Notes: generated by a model not told the origin, from the letters alone. Shown: positions 35,140 through 46,474, numbered from the stretch's first letter. The stretch is DNA of 64,000 nt from Actinomyces radicidentis (GCF_001553565.1 NZ_CP014228.1:248001-312000); one strand, 5' to 3'. Numbers and translations are program-made.

Positions 35140-36578
35140 GGGTCTTCTCAGATGAGGGTGTAGGTCGGCCGGGCGCGTCGGTCCGCAGATAGACGTCGAG
35201 GTCTCCCGACGATGGAGGTTCCTACGCCATCCATCCGAAAGACCTCGACGTGTCCGACGCTACCCCGCCGGCCGGCTTCGGCCGCCCTGACCTGACCGCC
35301 TTCGCTCGACTCGACGGCCTCGGTCTGAGCGTGACCGGACAACGACTTGAACCGGATCGTGCGGTCCTCGCGTGCCGCGTGGTGGAACCAGATCAGTGGT
35401 GCCGACGGTGCGGCAGCGAAGGCGCTGCTCGTGACACCGTGATCCGGCGGTTGGCCCACGAGCCGCTGGGCTGGCGACCGACCGTGCTGGAAGTTGTAGT
35501 GCGCCGCTACCGCTGTGCCGACTGCGGACACGTGTGGCGCCAAGACACCAGCGCCGCGGCGGAGCCACGCGCGAAGCTCTCGCGCACCGGGCTGCGGTGG
35601 GCGCTGGAAGGGATCGTGGTCGCACACCTCACCGTCGCCCGTGTCGCCGAGGGACTCGGGGTCGCGTGGGACACCGCCAACAACGCGGTCCTGGCTGAAG
35701 GCAAGCGGCTGCTGATCAACGACCCCACGCGGTTTGAGGGCGTGAAGGTCATTGGCGTCGATGAGCACGTCTGGCGCCACACCAGGCGTGGCGACAAGTA
35801 CGTCACAGTGATCATCGACCTCACCCCGGTCCGCGATGGCGCCGGCCCAGCAAGGCTGCTGGACATGGTCGAGGGCCGGTCGAAGGCGGCGTTCAAGACC
35901 TGGCTCGCCGACCGCGACGACGCCTTCCGTGACGCGGTCGAGGTGGTCGCGATGGACGGCTTCACCGGGTTCAAGACCGCCGCTGCAGAGGAGATCCCGG
36001 ACGCGGTCACGGTGATGGATCCCTTCCACGTCGTGCGCCTGGCCGGTGACGCCCTCGACAGGTGCCGGCGCCGGGTCCAACTCGCGATCCACGGGCACCG
36101 TGGGTTCAGGGACGACCCGCTCTACAAGTCGCGGCGCACGCTGCACACCGGCGCGGACCTGCTCACCGACAAGCAGAGCGACAGGCTACGCGCGCTGTTC
36201 GTTGATGACGCTCACGTCGAGGTCGAGGCGACCTGGGGTGTCTACCAGCGCATGATCGCCGCCTATCGCCACGAGGACCGGCAACGTGGCCGCGAGCTCA
36301 TGGAGAAGCTGATCACCGGCCTCAGCGCCGGCGTCCCCAAGGTGCTCACCGAGCTCACCACCCTGGGCCGGACCCTGAAGAAGCGAGCCGCTGACGTGCT
36401 CGCCTACTTCGAACGACCCGGCACCAGCAACGGGCCGACCGAGGCGCTCAACGGACGGCTCGAACACCTGCGCGGCTCCGCACTCGGGTTCCGCAACCTG
36501 ACCAACTACATCGCCCGAAGCCTGCTCGAGACCGGCGGCTTCAGACCCCAACTCCTACACCCCCGATTGGGATGAGCC
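35140..36578 (+). mobile_element. ISL3-family insertion sequence, 1439 bp
   Basis: Flanked by a perfect 8-bp target duplication CGATTGGA (35132-35139 and 36579-36586), the length usual for ISL3 elements. The 25-bp imperfect terminal repeats start GGGTCTTCTC (left) and GGCTCATCCC (right) and share GGGTGTAGG at their inner ends, with 18 of 25 matching positions. It carries one transposase gene in the same direction as the interrupted gene. Confidence 0.9.
35250..36575 (+). CDS. ISL3-family transposase
   Basis: The 441-residue transposase has an N-terminal zinc finger CRRCGS...CADCGH, then helix-turn-helix segments and a DDE domain with VIGVDEHVW (D), VVAMDGF and MDPFHVVRLA (D), and the C-terminal NGPTEALNGRL (E), all characteristic of ISL3. 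The ATG start follows CCGAAAGACC without a strong ribosome site. The gene is complete and ends inside the right terminal repeat. Confidence 0.95.
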   Translation: MSDATPPAGFGRPDLTAFARLDGLGLSVTGQRLEPDRAVLACRVVEPDQWCRRCGSEGAARDTVIRRLAHEPLGWRPTVLEVVVRRYRCADCGHVWRQDTSAAAEPRAKLSRTGLRWALEGIVVAHLTVARVAEGLGVAWDTANNAVLAEGKRLLINDPTRFEGVKVIGVDEHVWRHTRRGDKYVTVIIDLTPVRDGAGPARLLDMVEGRSKAAFKTWLADRDDAFRDAVEVVAMDGFTGFKTAAAEEIPDAVTVMDPFHVVRLAGDALDRCRRRVQLAIHGHRGFRDDPLYKSRRTLHTGADLLTDKQSDRLRALFVDDAHVEVEATWGVYQRMIAAYRHEDRQRGRELMEKLITGLSAGVPKVLTELTTLGRTLKKRAADVLAYFERPGTSNGPTEALNGRLEHLRGSALGFRNLTNYIARSLLETGGFRPQLLHPRLG

Positions 36579-37231
36579 CGATTGGACCCTGCGATGCATG
36601 CAGAAAGATAAGAAAAAAATTTCCAAACTAATCAACAAGTCCTACACCGACCGTTATAACACGGCCGCCCAAGCAGCTCGAAAGCTTCAAGAATACGAGA
36701 CACGCTTGGGGTTGCCAGCGACTGGCGAGTCATGGGACGGTTTAACCACGCCCACAATTAGCAAACTGACCGGCGCGGCCATCGAAGCGCATGTCGATCG
36801 GGACGGAAAGAACCTAGAGTTCAAGACTCCCACCGATTGGGCGAACTACGCGTCTGAACGACTCGCCGCAAAATATCTTTCGCCTCTCATTAACCTCACA
36901 AGCGATCCGAGCATAGAATATGTCATGACCTTAACGCGCGCAATTCGCAACGACATCGCACATTCGAGCGGAAGCAGTGGTCGCGAATTAAATGATCTTC
37001 TCGCAGACAAGAACAAGATTTCAAATGCATCGACGGGAAGCTCCCAGGCAAGCGTGGAGGCCGTCTCCCTGCTCACGAATAACGGAGCAAAGAAGAATAA
37101 GAGCCACTCACTAGGAACATACCTCGACGCCACAGTCACGACTTCATCAAACGAGAAGTTGATCCGCGCTGAACTACTTGCAGTTCGCCTGAGCGACTAT
37201 GCAAAGACATTAAGCGCCTAAGCCGTACAGT

Positions 37232-37268
37232 ACCGGGGCCGGTCACCATCTCGGTGACCGGCCCCGGT
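37232..37268. terminator. 16-bp-stem terminator between HEPN remnant and bL37
   Basis: A perfect 16-bp inverted repeat (37232-37247, 37253-37268) with loop ATCTC, 10 bp after the HEPN gene stop and 30 bp after the convergent bL37 stop. Likely bidirectional. Confidence 0.8.
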
Positions 37269-37298
37269 TCTCAGCTCTGGGTGCGTTCGCGACCCGGC

Positions 37299-37373
37299 TC
37301 AGGCGTTGGGACGCTTGCCGTGGTTCGCAGCGCTCTTCGCACGGGAACGACGCTTCCGACCGCGCTTGCTCAT
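37299..37373 (-). CDS. 50S ribosomal protein bL37 (24 residues, AURKAIP1/COX24-like)
   Basis: The 24-residue, very basic peptide begins MSKRGRKRRSRAKSA and ends NHGKRPNA, matching the tiny actinobacterial large-subunit protein bL37 seen in mycobacterial ribosomes. The ATG is preceded by GAGGAGG with a 5-nt gap, a strong ribosome site. It is too short for ordinary gene finding. Its place next to rsrA-sigR is notable, but no functional link is implied. Confidence 0.88.
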   Translation of the reverse strand: MSKRGRKRRSRAKSAANHGKRPNA

Positions 37374-37518
37374 AGTTGCCTCCTCATGTCTGGACTGCCC
37401 CAGACGGGGCACGGAACCCGCACATCCTCGCACAGGCGGCCAAGTCGGTTCCAGTCGGCCACCCGTTGCACGGATCACGCCGCAACCAGGGCCGCCCGGC
37501 GTCGGGCGACCGAGAGCC

Positions 37519-37866
37519 TCAGCCCTGGGTGTACCGGATGGTCCGGCGGCTCACCGTCGTCGTGCCCTGCGCACTCGTCACGGTCGTCACCGTGGAGGTG
37601 GCGCGCATGACGGACAGGCGGCCCAGGACGCGGGCGCGGAGCTCGGCAGGCGCCTGCTCGGCGCAGCGGGAGCGCAGGATCTCGCGGAGGTGGACCTCGG
37701 CGTCGGCGATCTGCCCGCAGTGCCGGCAGGAGGCGACGTGCGCGGCGAGGCGCTCGTAGAGGTCCCCGTCGCACTCGTGGTCCAGGAAGGTCTCCAGGTG
37801 CGCCCGAGCCTCGGAGCAGGAGCACCCGCCCTCGGCGGGGCGGTCCGTGTCCTCGGCGTCGCTCAT
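37519..37866 (-). CDS. rsrA: mycothiol-system anti-sigma-R factor, zinc-binding
   Basis: Binds and inhibits SigR and releases it when its zinc-site thiols are oxidised. The 115-residue protein has the ZAS motif HVASCRHC (HxxxCxxC) around residues 43-50 and an N-terminal CSCSEA that supplies further cysteines, followed by a ~45-residue tail rich in Thr, Val and Arg. The ATG shares one base with the sigR stop, so synthesis is coupled to SigR. Confidence 0.93.
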   Translation of the reverse strand: MSDAEDTDRPAEGGCSCSEARAHLETFLDHECDGDLYERLAAHVASCRHCGQIADAEVHLREILRSRCAEQAPAELRARVLGRLSVMRATSTVTTVTSAQGTTTVSRRTIRYTQG

Positions 37867-38624
37867 CAGTTCTCCTCCTCGTCCTTGACGTAGCCCAGGC
37901 GGCGCGCGTGGTCCGCGAGCAGCTCGCGCAGCTGGCGGCGCCCGCGGTGCAGGCGGGACATGACCGTCCCGATCGGGGTGCCCATGATCTCTGCGATCTC
38001 CTTGTAGGAGAAGCCCTCGACGTCGGCGAGGTAGACGGCCAGACGACGCTCCTCGCTCAGCTCCATGAGGGCGTCCTTGATCTCGTCGTCCGGGAGGTCG
38101 TCGAGGGCGAGGACCTCTGCGCTCGGGAGCCCGACGGAGTCGTGGGAGGCGGCGCGGTGGAGCTGCCAGTCCTCGACGGCGTCCGCGTCCGACTGGAGCG
38201 GCTCGCGCTGCTTCTTCCGGTAGGAGTTGATGAAGGTGTTCGTGAGGATCCGGTACAGCCAGGCCTTGAGGTTCGTGCCGGGCCGGTACTGGTGGAAGGA
38301 GCCGAAGGCCTTGGCGTAGGCGTCCTGGACGAGGTCCTCGGCGTCGGCGCGGTTGCGCGTCATGCGCAGCGCGGCGCCGTAGAGCTGGTCGAGGTAGGGC
38401 AGGGCGTCGACCTCGAAGCGGGCGGCGCGCTCGGCCTCGGACTCGTCCTCCGGGGCGCGGTCGAGGGATCCGTCGCCGTCGGGGTCGATCTCCTCGGCGA
38501 GCTCCTCGCGGGTCCGGGCGTCGACGGCGTCCTCCGTGGACTCGTCGAGCTCGACGTCGGAGGCGTCGTCGGGGCCCTCGGCGCCCGGCGCGCTCGGGGA
38601 GGAGTGCGTGTCAGTGTCCGTCAT
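37866..38624 (-). CDS. sigR: ECF sigma factor SigR/SigH (thiol-oxidative stress)
   Basis: Directs transcription of thioredoxin, mycothiol and protease genes under disulfide stress. The 252-residue protein starting MTDTDTHSS has an acidic, disordered ~80-residue lead, then sigma region 2 ([29 protein letters not shown]) and region 4 ([27 protein letters not shown]). Further in-frame starts at 38714 and 38705 would add about 30 residues and lie at the predicted transcription start, so a longer isoform is possible, as is known for Streptomyces SigR. Operon with rsrA under a SigR-type promoter. Confidence 0.93.
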   Translation of the reverse strand: MTDTDTHSSPSAPGAEGPDDASDVELDESTEDAVDARTREELAEEIDPDGDGSLDRAPEDESEAERAARFEVDALPYLDQLYGAALRMTRNRADAEDLVQDAYAKAFGSFHQYRPGTNLKAWLYRILTNTFINSYRKKQREPLQSDADAVEDWQLHRAASHDSVGLPSAEVLALDDLPDDEIKDALMELSEERRLAVYLADVEGFSYKEIAEIMGTPIGTVMSRLHRGRRQLRELLADHARRLGYVKDEEEN

Positions 38625-38724
38625 CAGCCACGAGCCTAGCCCGCGACGGCGCGCAGGGCGGTGCGCGGCGGCGCGGAGGCCGACGGTGGCTGGTGCGAGG
38701 CTCATGGTGCTCATCGCCCGGCAC

Positions 38725-38751
38725 AACGACGGCACCCCCGGCGGCATTCCC
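38725..38751 (-). promoter_or_regulatory. SigR-type autoregulatory promoter of sigR-rsrA
   Basis: On the minus strand GGGAAT (38751-38746), exactly 18 bp, then GTT (38727-38725), matching the SigR/SigH consensus GGGAAT-N18-GTT. It lies about 100 bp upstream of the sigR start, as expected for positive autoregulation. Confidence 0.75.
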
Positions 38752-38881
38752 GTCGCGGCCCCTGACGGTCTCACCCCGGGATCCAGACAGCGCTTACCGA
38801 CCGGGCGGGTCCCTCATCGCCCAGCGCGCAACCAGGCGCTCCCGCCTGGCGGCCCGGCCCTACGTGAGTGAGGATGAGCAC

Positions 38882-39373
38882 ATGGATCTTCTTCGCAGCT
38901 TCGCACGCCCCATGCTCGCCGCCTCCTTCATCGTCGACGGCGTCGACGCCGTCGCGCGGCCGAAGCGCCACGTCGAGAAGCTCGAGCGGGTCGTCCCGGT
39001 CCTCCAGAAGGCTGGCGTCCCCTCCGAGCTCACCGACGACCCGACGCTCCTCACCCGCGTCTCCGGCGCCGTGAGCGTCGTCGCCGGCGTCGGCCTGGCC
39101 ACGGGCGCCGCTCCGCGCACCTCCGCCGCGGTGCTCGCCGCCCTCAACGTCCCGCTCACCCTCATCAACAACCCCGTCTGGGCCGCCCGCGGCAAGGACG
39201 AGCGCTCCGAGGCCCTCTCCGGCCTCATGCGCGGCGGCGCCCTCGGCGCCGGCCTCCTCCTGGCCGCCGTCGACCGCGAGGGCGACCCCTCGCTCGCCTG
39301 GCAGCTGCGCAACTCCCGCCAGCAGCGCGAGGCCATGGAGTCCGCCTTCGACGACGCCAAGGGGCTCTTCTGA
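38882..39373 (+). CDS. DoxX family membrane protein
   Basis: The 163-residue protein has about four membrane segments and the DoxX pattern: ARPMLAASFIVDGVDAV at the start, then VSGAVSVVAGVGLATG, and VPLTLINNPVW. Family members are small inner-membrane proteins linked in some actinobacteria to redox and thiol homeostasis, which fits the adjacent divergent sigR locus, but the reaction is unknown. The ATG at 38882 has GTGAGGA upstream. Monocistronic, followed by a strong palindrome. Confidence 0.85.
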   Translation: MDLLRSFARPMLAASFIVDGVDAVARPKRHVEKLERVVPVLQKAGVPSELTDDPTLLTRVSGAVSVVAGVGLATGAAPRTSAAVLAALNVPLTLINNPVWAARGKDERSEALSGLMRGGALGAGLLLAAVDREGDPSLAWQLRNSRQQREAMESAFDDAKGLF

Positions 39374-39451
39374 TCCGTCGCGGCTGAGCGAGTCTGAGCG
39401 GTGATGCCACACCAGCAGCCTCCGCCGACCATCGCTCTGGTCACTGCGAAC

Positions 39452-39504
39452 GATGTGAGGCGGCGTCCCAAGGCTCTCGGAGCCTTGGGACGCCGCCTCA
39501 CATC
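39452..39504 (+). terminator. 24-bp perfect palindrome after doxX
   Basis: Arms 39452-39475 and 39481-39504 are perfectly complementary over 24 bp with a 5-nt loop (CTCGG), 79 bp after the doxX stop. It can terminate doxX transcription; the very long perfect stem is a recurrent feature of this genome. Confidence 0.65.
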
Positions 39505-39544
39505 TGCTGGACGCTCAACAGAGGACTCAAGACCGCCCCTCAGG

Positions 39545-39566
39545 TGAGACATATCTCATATATACT
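39545..39566 (+). promoter_or_regulatory. putative promoter/operator of the lipoprotein-export operon
   Basis: A local AT-rich island carries the inverted repeat TGAGA-CATA-TCTCA (39545-39558) followed by TATACT (39561-39566), a good -10 element. No convincing -35 is present at the right distance, which suggests activator control or an operator. About 215 bp of apparently non-coding leader follow before the lipoprotein start. Confidence 0.35.
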
Positions 39567-39779
39567 GGCAGCACGCACTTTCGCGTCCTTCCGCAGATCT
39601 CCTCCGGGGGGCGCTCTTGAAAGGTACGTCCATGAGCACCCGTTTCAGAATGCGTATGGAGGTGGTGCAAGCCGCCACATGTCGCGAGGTGCCAGTTGGT
39701 ACAGCCTCGCCGACCATCAGTTCAACGACACCATTTCGTCCGCCTAATTCGACGGCTTCGTCTCGTGCTGAGTAAGAGG

Positions 39780-40695
39780 ATGGCGAGGACGGCGGTGGCT
39801 TCGGCGACCGCCATCCTCCTCGCCACGACCGCGAGCTGCTCTCAGAGCGAGGGGACGTCCGCGGACGAACAGGGCGTTGACGTCTCCTCCGTGCCCACGA
39901 GTCAGATCCCAGCAGACGGCACCACATCAACCGATGGCCTGGTCGTCAAGGACCACGCCACGGGCACGCTCCCGAGCGACCCCTATCGAGCCGTCGACTA
40001 CCGCCTCCACGACATGGCACTGGACACCTGGCTTGCCGTGTGCATGTCCGGCCACCAGCTCGAGTACCCCGTCGTCTCCTTCGACTGGAACGACCCGAAC
40101 AACAGCACCTCGACGGGATGGTCTCCCGCGCGCACGGAGGAGCAGGCCGCCGAGTACGGCTACCACCTGATGCCCACTTCGAACGGGGAGGAGAAGCACG
40201 CGGCTCAGGGCTTCATCTCGAGCCAGCCCGACTCCTACCAGAAACAGCTCTCCTCCTGCTCCCACCAGGCCGCTGAGGACCCCATGTTCGCCAACGCGGT
40301 CCAGGACGACATCCCCTTCGTGACCGGCGCCGATGCGAACCCGGCCGCGAAGGAGGCGATGGCGGCATGGACCGAGTGTATGAAGGACCTCGGCATCCCG
40401 GACCTGCCCACGGACGCTCCCGGCCCCAGCCCGTCAACGCTCCAACGCCTGGGCCTAGCAGGAGCGGACAACACCAACCTGACGGACCTGTCCACCATCA
40501 CTTCCGACGAGATCATCATCGCCACCCAGGACGCTCGGTGCAACGCGCAGAGCCACTACGACGAGATCGTCTACGGCTTGACATGGGTGGGGCATCAGCG
40601 ACAGGTGACGGACAACGAGAGCGAGTTCGCTGCCCGGCTGGACAAGATCACCGCTGATCGTCAGGCCTACATCGACTACATCGAGCAGCACCGCG

Positions 40696-40709
<14 letters not shown>
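39780..40709 (+). CDS. putative lipoprotein, function unknown
   Basis: About 309 residues with a short basic N-terminus, hydrophobic segment TAVASATAILLATTA and a lipobox-like TASC cysteine, so it is probably exported and lipid-anchored. The mature part has no family I recognise; it contains four further cysteines (AVCMS, SSCSH, TECMK, ARCNA) that could form two disulfides. A GTG at 39765 would add MLSKR and give a better signal n-region; neither start has a clear ribosome site. It overlaps the adaptor gene by 14 bp, and with it and the MacB-like gene forms an operon. Confidence 0.7.
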
Positions 40710-42047
<1,338 letters not shown>

Positions 42048-42051
<4 letters not shown>

Positions 42052-44090
42052 CCCGCCTCGTCCTGACCGACGTCACAAGGGTCTACCCCGGCCCCGTCGA
42101 CGTTCACGCCCTGCGCGAGGTCGACCTCACGATCGAGCAGGGCGACTTCGTCGCCATCGAGGGCCCGTCCGGAGCGGGAAAGTCCACCCTGCTCAACGTG
42201 CTTGCCCTCCTCGACTCTCCGACGACGGGGAGCTACACCGTCGACGGGATCGAGACGACGAACCTGTCCGACGCGGAGGCCGCCCGGCTGCGCTGCGAGA
42301 CCTTCGGATTCGTCTTCCAGTCCTTCCACCTCCTGCCGGCGCGCGCCGTCATCGACAACGTCATGCTCGGCATGGCCTACCACCAGGCCCACCCGGCGCA
42401 GGCGCGCCAACGAGCGCTGGAAGCCATCGAGTTCGTCGGCCTGGGTCCTCGGGCGGACTTCGCGGTCAAGGACCTCTCGGGCGGCGAGCGCCAGCGCGTG
42501 GCGCTGGCCCGCGCGGTCTGCTCCCAGGCACCCGTCCTGCTCGCCGACGAGCCCACCGGCAACCTCGACTCCGCCTCGACGGCTCTCGTCCTGGACCTGC
42601 TGGAGAGGCTCAACGCTGACGGCGTGACCGTCGTCGTGGTCACCCACGACGCAGAGGTCGCCGCGCGGGCCCACGAGCGGATCCGGGTCATCGACGGCGT
42701 CGTTACGCGCCTGTGGCCGGGAGAGGACTCGGACCGCGCCGTGATCACCGAGGCGTCCCAGCCCCACCCGCGCAGTCAGCCGGAGGACGCCCTGCCAGCC
42801 GCGCCCGCGGCGACCGAGATCCCGGCGCCCCGCCTTGCCGAGGTACCCGATGGGGAGACGGCCGTTCACGGACGCCCGGGCTCACTCACGACCGCCTCCA
42901 GGCTGCGACCCTCCTTCCTCTGGCGCGACGTCATCCAAGCGGTGACGACCGATCCCGGTCGCACCCTGCGACTCGTGTCCATCGTCGCCCTGGCCGTCAT
43001 GCTCGGACTGACCACTCTCGGCCTAGCACAGTCAGCCAGGTACCAGGTCGCAGACACCTTCGACGCCCAACGCAACCGACGCGTCGCCGTCGGTACCGAC
43101 GACTCCGCTGTAGCGGCCGAGCTCGCTTCCGCGCCCGACTCGGAAGGGCTCTCACGCGTGAGCGAGATTCCGGGCGTGGACGGCGTCCTCGCGATCTTCG
43201 AGTACCCCGTGGCGGAGACCAGCACCTCCAGCCAAGGGCAGAAGGAGGAGACCCGCTTCTTCGCCGTAGAGGGAGCCGGCGACCTCGACGCACTGCTGAC
43301 CACCTCGACGCAGAGCGCCGCGGATTCCGCCACGGCCCCACCTTCCATCGCTCCGGACTCCCTCGGCGAGGATGAGGTCCTGATCGGCTCCCAGGCTGCC
43401 TCGCAGCTCCGCCTCGGTCCCACTGTCGGCTCACCGACGATCTGGGTGAACGGCGTCCCCTACGCAGCCGCCGGAATCGTCACCTCGGCAGGACTGCGCT
43501 CAGAGCTCCTGACCGGAGTCATCATGACGCCCGCGGGCGCGAACCGGCTCGCCGCCGCGCAAGCGGCCGGCCTGGAGCTGCGAACTCAGCCCGGAGCCGC
43601 CGCGCAGATCTCCAAGGTCGCCGCCATCGCCTGGACTCCGGAGCACGCGGACGCCACGCGCACCGAGGCACCACCCGACCCTCGAACCCTCCGCGCCAAG
43701 ATCGAGACCAGCGTCCGAGCCACCATGCTCACGTTGACGGGAGTCGCGGTCGTCGCGGGCCTCGCCGCGCTCGCGAACGCCATGTCCACAACGGTGCGGC
43801 AACGCACCGGCGAGCTCGCACTGCGCCGCGCCATCGGGGCACGACGGGTGCACCTCCGACTCCTCATCGGCTCCGAGGCAATCATCCTCGGGGCGATCGG
43901 CGGGTTTCTCGGCGCCCTCGGCTCGGTCCTCGCCGTTTTGGCGGTCACCATCGCCCAACACTGGCAGCCCATCATTGACCCGCTCGCACTGCCTCTCGGG
44001 CTTCTCGGCGGGATCACGGCAGGGGCGCTCAGCGCGATGGCGGCATCACGACAGGCCGGGCGGATCCGCCCCTCCCAGGCGCTGCGGTAG
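42048..44090 (+). CDS. MacB-like ABC transporter, ATPase fused to FtsX-type permease
   Basis: The 680-residue protein begins with an ATPase (about residues 1-225: Walker [48 protein letters not shown]), then a ~50-residue linker, a membrane helix (about 305-325), a ~250-residue extracytoplasmic domain and three C-terminal FtsX helices with [19 protein letters not shown]. This mechanotransmission architecture exports or extracts substrates together with an adaptor. Gram-positive versions often have separate subunits; here they are fused. The ATG overlaps the adaptor stop (ATGA). Confidence 0.88.
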
Positions 44091-44236
44091 TCGCCCGCCC
44101 TGCGGCCCGCGTCACATTCACGTCGGCGCTTCGCGGTAGCCTCAGCACCGCAACGGCTCCCGCCCGACGGCGGGAGGGACCACGCGCGGCCCGCCCGGCA
44201 CGGGCGCCGCGCCCGAGGAACCGGGAGACCAACGAC

Positions 44237-46474
44237 GTGACCCAGACCAGCACGAGCAACGAGCAGCCCGACGTCATCTGGACGTGGACCGACGAGGCGC
44301 CGATGCTCGCCACCCACTCCTTCCTCCCCGTCGTCGAGGCCTTCACCCGCCCGGCGGGCGTGAGCGTCGGCACCGCGGACATCTCCCTGGCGGGGCGCAT
44401 CCTCGCCGCCTTCGACCTCGCCGAGGACGACCTCGGCCGCCTCGGCTCCCTCACCCAGTCGCCGTCGGCGACCATCGTCAAGCTGCCGAACATCTCCGCC
44501 TCGGTCCCCCAGCTCAAGGCCGCCGTCAAGGAGCTCCAGGCCGCCGGCTACGCCGTGCCGGACTACCCCGACAGCCCGTCCACGGACGCCGAGCGCGACG
44601 CCCGCGCCCGCTACGACGCCGTCAAGGGCAGCGCCGTCAACCCCGTCCTGCGCGAGGGCAACTCCGACCGCCGCGCGCCCGGCGCCGTCAAGGCCTACGC
44701 CCGCAGCCACCCGCACTCGATGGGCGCCTGGAGCGCGGACTCCCGCACGCGCGTCGCCACCATGAGCGAGGGCGACTTCCGGCACAACGAGACCAGCGTC
44801 GTCGTGCCCGAGGCCGGGACCCTCCGCATCCAGGAGCACCCCGCCGACGGCGGCGAGCCGATCGTCCTGCGCGAGTCGCTCCCGGTGACCGCCGGGGAGG
44901 TCGTCGACGCCACCCACATGTCCGCCACCGCGCTGGACGCCTTCCTCGCCGAGCAGGTCCGCGCCGCCAAGGCCGACGACGTCCTGCTCTCCGTCCACCT
45001 CAAGGCCACGATGATGAAGGTCTCCGACCCGCTCATCTTCGGCCACGCCGTGCGCGCCGCCCTGCCCGGCACCTTCGCCACCTACGGCGAGGAGCTGGCC
45101 GAGGCCGGACTGCGCCCCGAGGACGGCCTGGGCGCCATCCTCGCCGGGCTCGACGGGCTCGCCTCCGGCCAGCGGATCCGCGACTCCATCGAGAACGACC
45201 TCGCCCAGGGGCCGCGCCTCAACATGGTGGACTCCGATCGAGGCGTCACGAACCTCCACGTCCCCAGCGACGTCATCATCGACGCCTCCATGCCCGCCAT
45301 GATCCGGGGCGGCGGCAAGCTCTGGGACGCCGACGGGGACAAGGCCGACACCCTCGCCGTCATCCCCGACTCCTCCTACGCCGGCGTCTACGAGGCCGTC
45401 ATCGAGGACTGCAAGGCCAACGGCGCCCTCGACCCGACCACCATGGGCACGGTCCCGAACGTCGGACTCATGGCCCGCAAGGCCGAGGAGTACGGCAGCC
45501 ACGACAAGACCTTCCTCATCGAGGTCCCCGGGACCGTCGAGGTCGTCGTCGTCGACGGCGCCGGCTCGCCCGCCGGCACCGTGCTCCTCTCCGACGAGGT
45601 CGAGGCCGGTGACATCTGGCGCGCCTGCCAGACCCAGGACGCCCCCATCCGCGACTGGGTCCACCTCGCCGTCACCCGCGCCCGCGCCACCGGCGCCCCC
45701 GCCGTCTTCTGGCTCGACCCCGAGCGCGGCCACGACGCCGTCATCACCGGGCTCGTGAGGAAGTACCTGCAGGACGAGGACACCGAGGGCCTCGACATCC
45801 GGGTCCTCGACCCGGTGGCCGCCACCCGTCTCTCGCTCGAGCGGATCCGCCGCGGCGAGGACACGATATCCGTGACCGGCAACGTCCTGCGCGACTACAA
45901 CACGGACCTCTTCCCGATCCTCGAGGTCGGCACGAGCGCCAAGATGCTCTCCGTCGTCCCGCTCATGAACGGCGGCGGCCTCTACGAGACGGGCGCCGGC
46001 GGCTCCGCCCCGAAGCACGTGCGTCAGCTCCTCGAGGAGGACTACCTGCGCTGGGACTCCCTCGGTGAGTTCCTCGCCCTGGCCGAGGCGCTGCGCCACG
46101 TCGCCGAGGTCTCCGGGAACGCCCGGGCGACCGTCCTCGCCGACGCGCTCGACGCCGCGACGACGACGCTCCTTGAGGAGAACCGCTCACCCGAGCGCCG
46201 CGTCGGCGGGATCGACAACCGCGGCTCGCACGCCTGGCTCGCCCTCTACTGGGCGACCGAGCTCGCCACCCAGGCCTCCGACACCGAGCTCGCCGCCGTC
46301 TTCGCCCCTGTGGCGGAGCGGATCAAGGCGGACAACGAGCAGATCCAGGCCGAGCTCGTCGCCGTCCAGGGCCACCCGGCCGACATCGGCGGGTACTACC
46401 TGCCCACGGACGAGCTCGCCGACGCCGTCATGCGCCCCAGCGCGACCTTCAACGCCGTCATCGACGCGCTCTGA
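44237..46474 (+). CDS. icd: NADP-dependent isocitrate dehydrogenase, monomeric type
   Basis: Oxidatively decarboxylates isocitrate to 2-oxoglutarate, feeding Kgd. The 745-residue length and motifs are those of the ~740-residue monomeric IDH family: [15 protein letters not shown] near residue 85, [14 protein letters not shown], and [14 protein letters not shown] near the C-terminus. The GTG start has GGGAG about 10 nt upstream; no better start is nearby. Monocistronic, followed by a large palindrome. Confidence 0.96.
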   Translation: MTQTSTSNEQPDVIWTWTDEAPMLATHSFLPVVEAFTRPAGVSVGTADISLAGRILAAFDLAEDDLGRLGSLTQSPSATIVKLPNISASVPQLKAAVKELQAAGYAVPDYPDSPSTDAERDARARYDAVKGSAVNPVLREGNSDRRAPGAVKAYARSHPHSMGAWSADSRTRVATMSEGDFRHNETSVVVPEAGTLRIQEHPADGGEPIVLRESLPVTAGEVVDATHMSATALDAFLAEQVRAAKADDVLLSVHLKATMMKVSDPLIFGHAVRAALPGTFATYGEELAEAGLRPEDGLGAILAGLDGLASGQRIRDSIENDLAQGPRLNMVDSDRGVTNLHVPSDVIIDASMPAMIRGGGKLWDADGDKADTLAVIPDSSYAGVYEAVIEDCKANGALDPTTMGTVPNVGLMARKAEEYGSHDKTFLIEVPGTVEVVVVDGAGSPAGTVLLSDEVEAGDIWRACQTQDAPIRDWVHLAVTRARATGAPAVFWLDPERGHDAVITGLVRKYLQDEDTEGLDIRVLDPVAATRLSLERIRRGEDTISVTGNVLRDYNTDLFPILEVGTSAKMLSVVPLMNGGGLYETGAGGSAPKHVRQLLEEDYLRWDSLGEFLALAEALRHVAEVSGNARATVLADALDAATTTLLEENRSPERRVGGIDNRGSHAWLALYWATELATQASDTELAAVFAPVAERIKADNEQIQAELVAVQGHPADIGGYYLPTDELADAVMRPSATFNAVIDAL

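Larger units (their letters stand above)
34935..37221 (+). pseudogene. HEPN-domain protein gene interrupted by an ISL3-type element
   Basis: Removing 35140-36578 and one CGATTGGA copy joins ETFQHDW to TLRCMQKDKKK in frame and gives one 279-residue protein. Its first part (VNYFFLVASAWETFQ) resembles the helical start of RiboL-PSP-HEPN-type proteins. Residues 189-194 read RNDIAH, the Rx4H motif with a polar residue after Arg that marks HEPN ribonucleases. HEPN proteins often act as toxins or abortive-infection RNases. The ATG at 34935 has GGAGAG upstream. The 207-codon remnant from the ATG at 36598 still contains the motif and could be expressed. Codon use and base composition are AT-richer than neighbours, suggesting transfer. 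No obvious antitoxin partner is adjacent. Confidence 0.75.

Noticed and set aside
36562-36586. CGATTGGG/CGATTGGA direct repeat at the right end of the ISL3 element as an extra target duplication
   Set aside because: The inner CGATTGGG is part of the right terminal repeat; only CGATTGGA at 36579-36586 matches the left flank over the full 8 bp and restores the reading frame.
38714-38774. SigR start at 38774
   Set aside because: It lies upstream of the predicted SigR promoter, so it could not be translated from that transcript; the ATG at 38624 is the better main start.
39544-39747. A 67-codon frame upstream of the lipoprotein gene
   Set aside because: It begins at the putative promoter, lacks a ribosome site and resembles no family.
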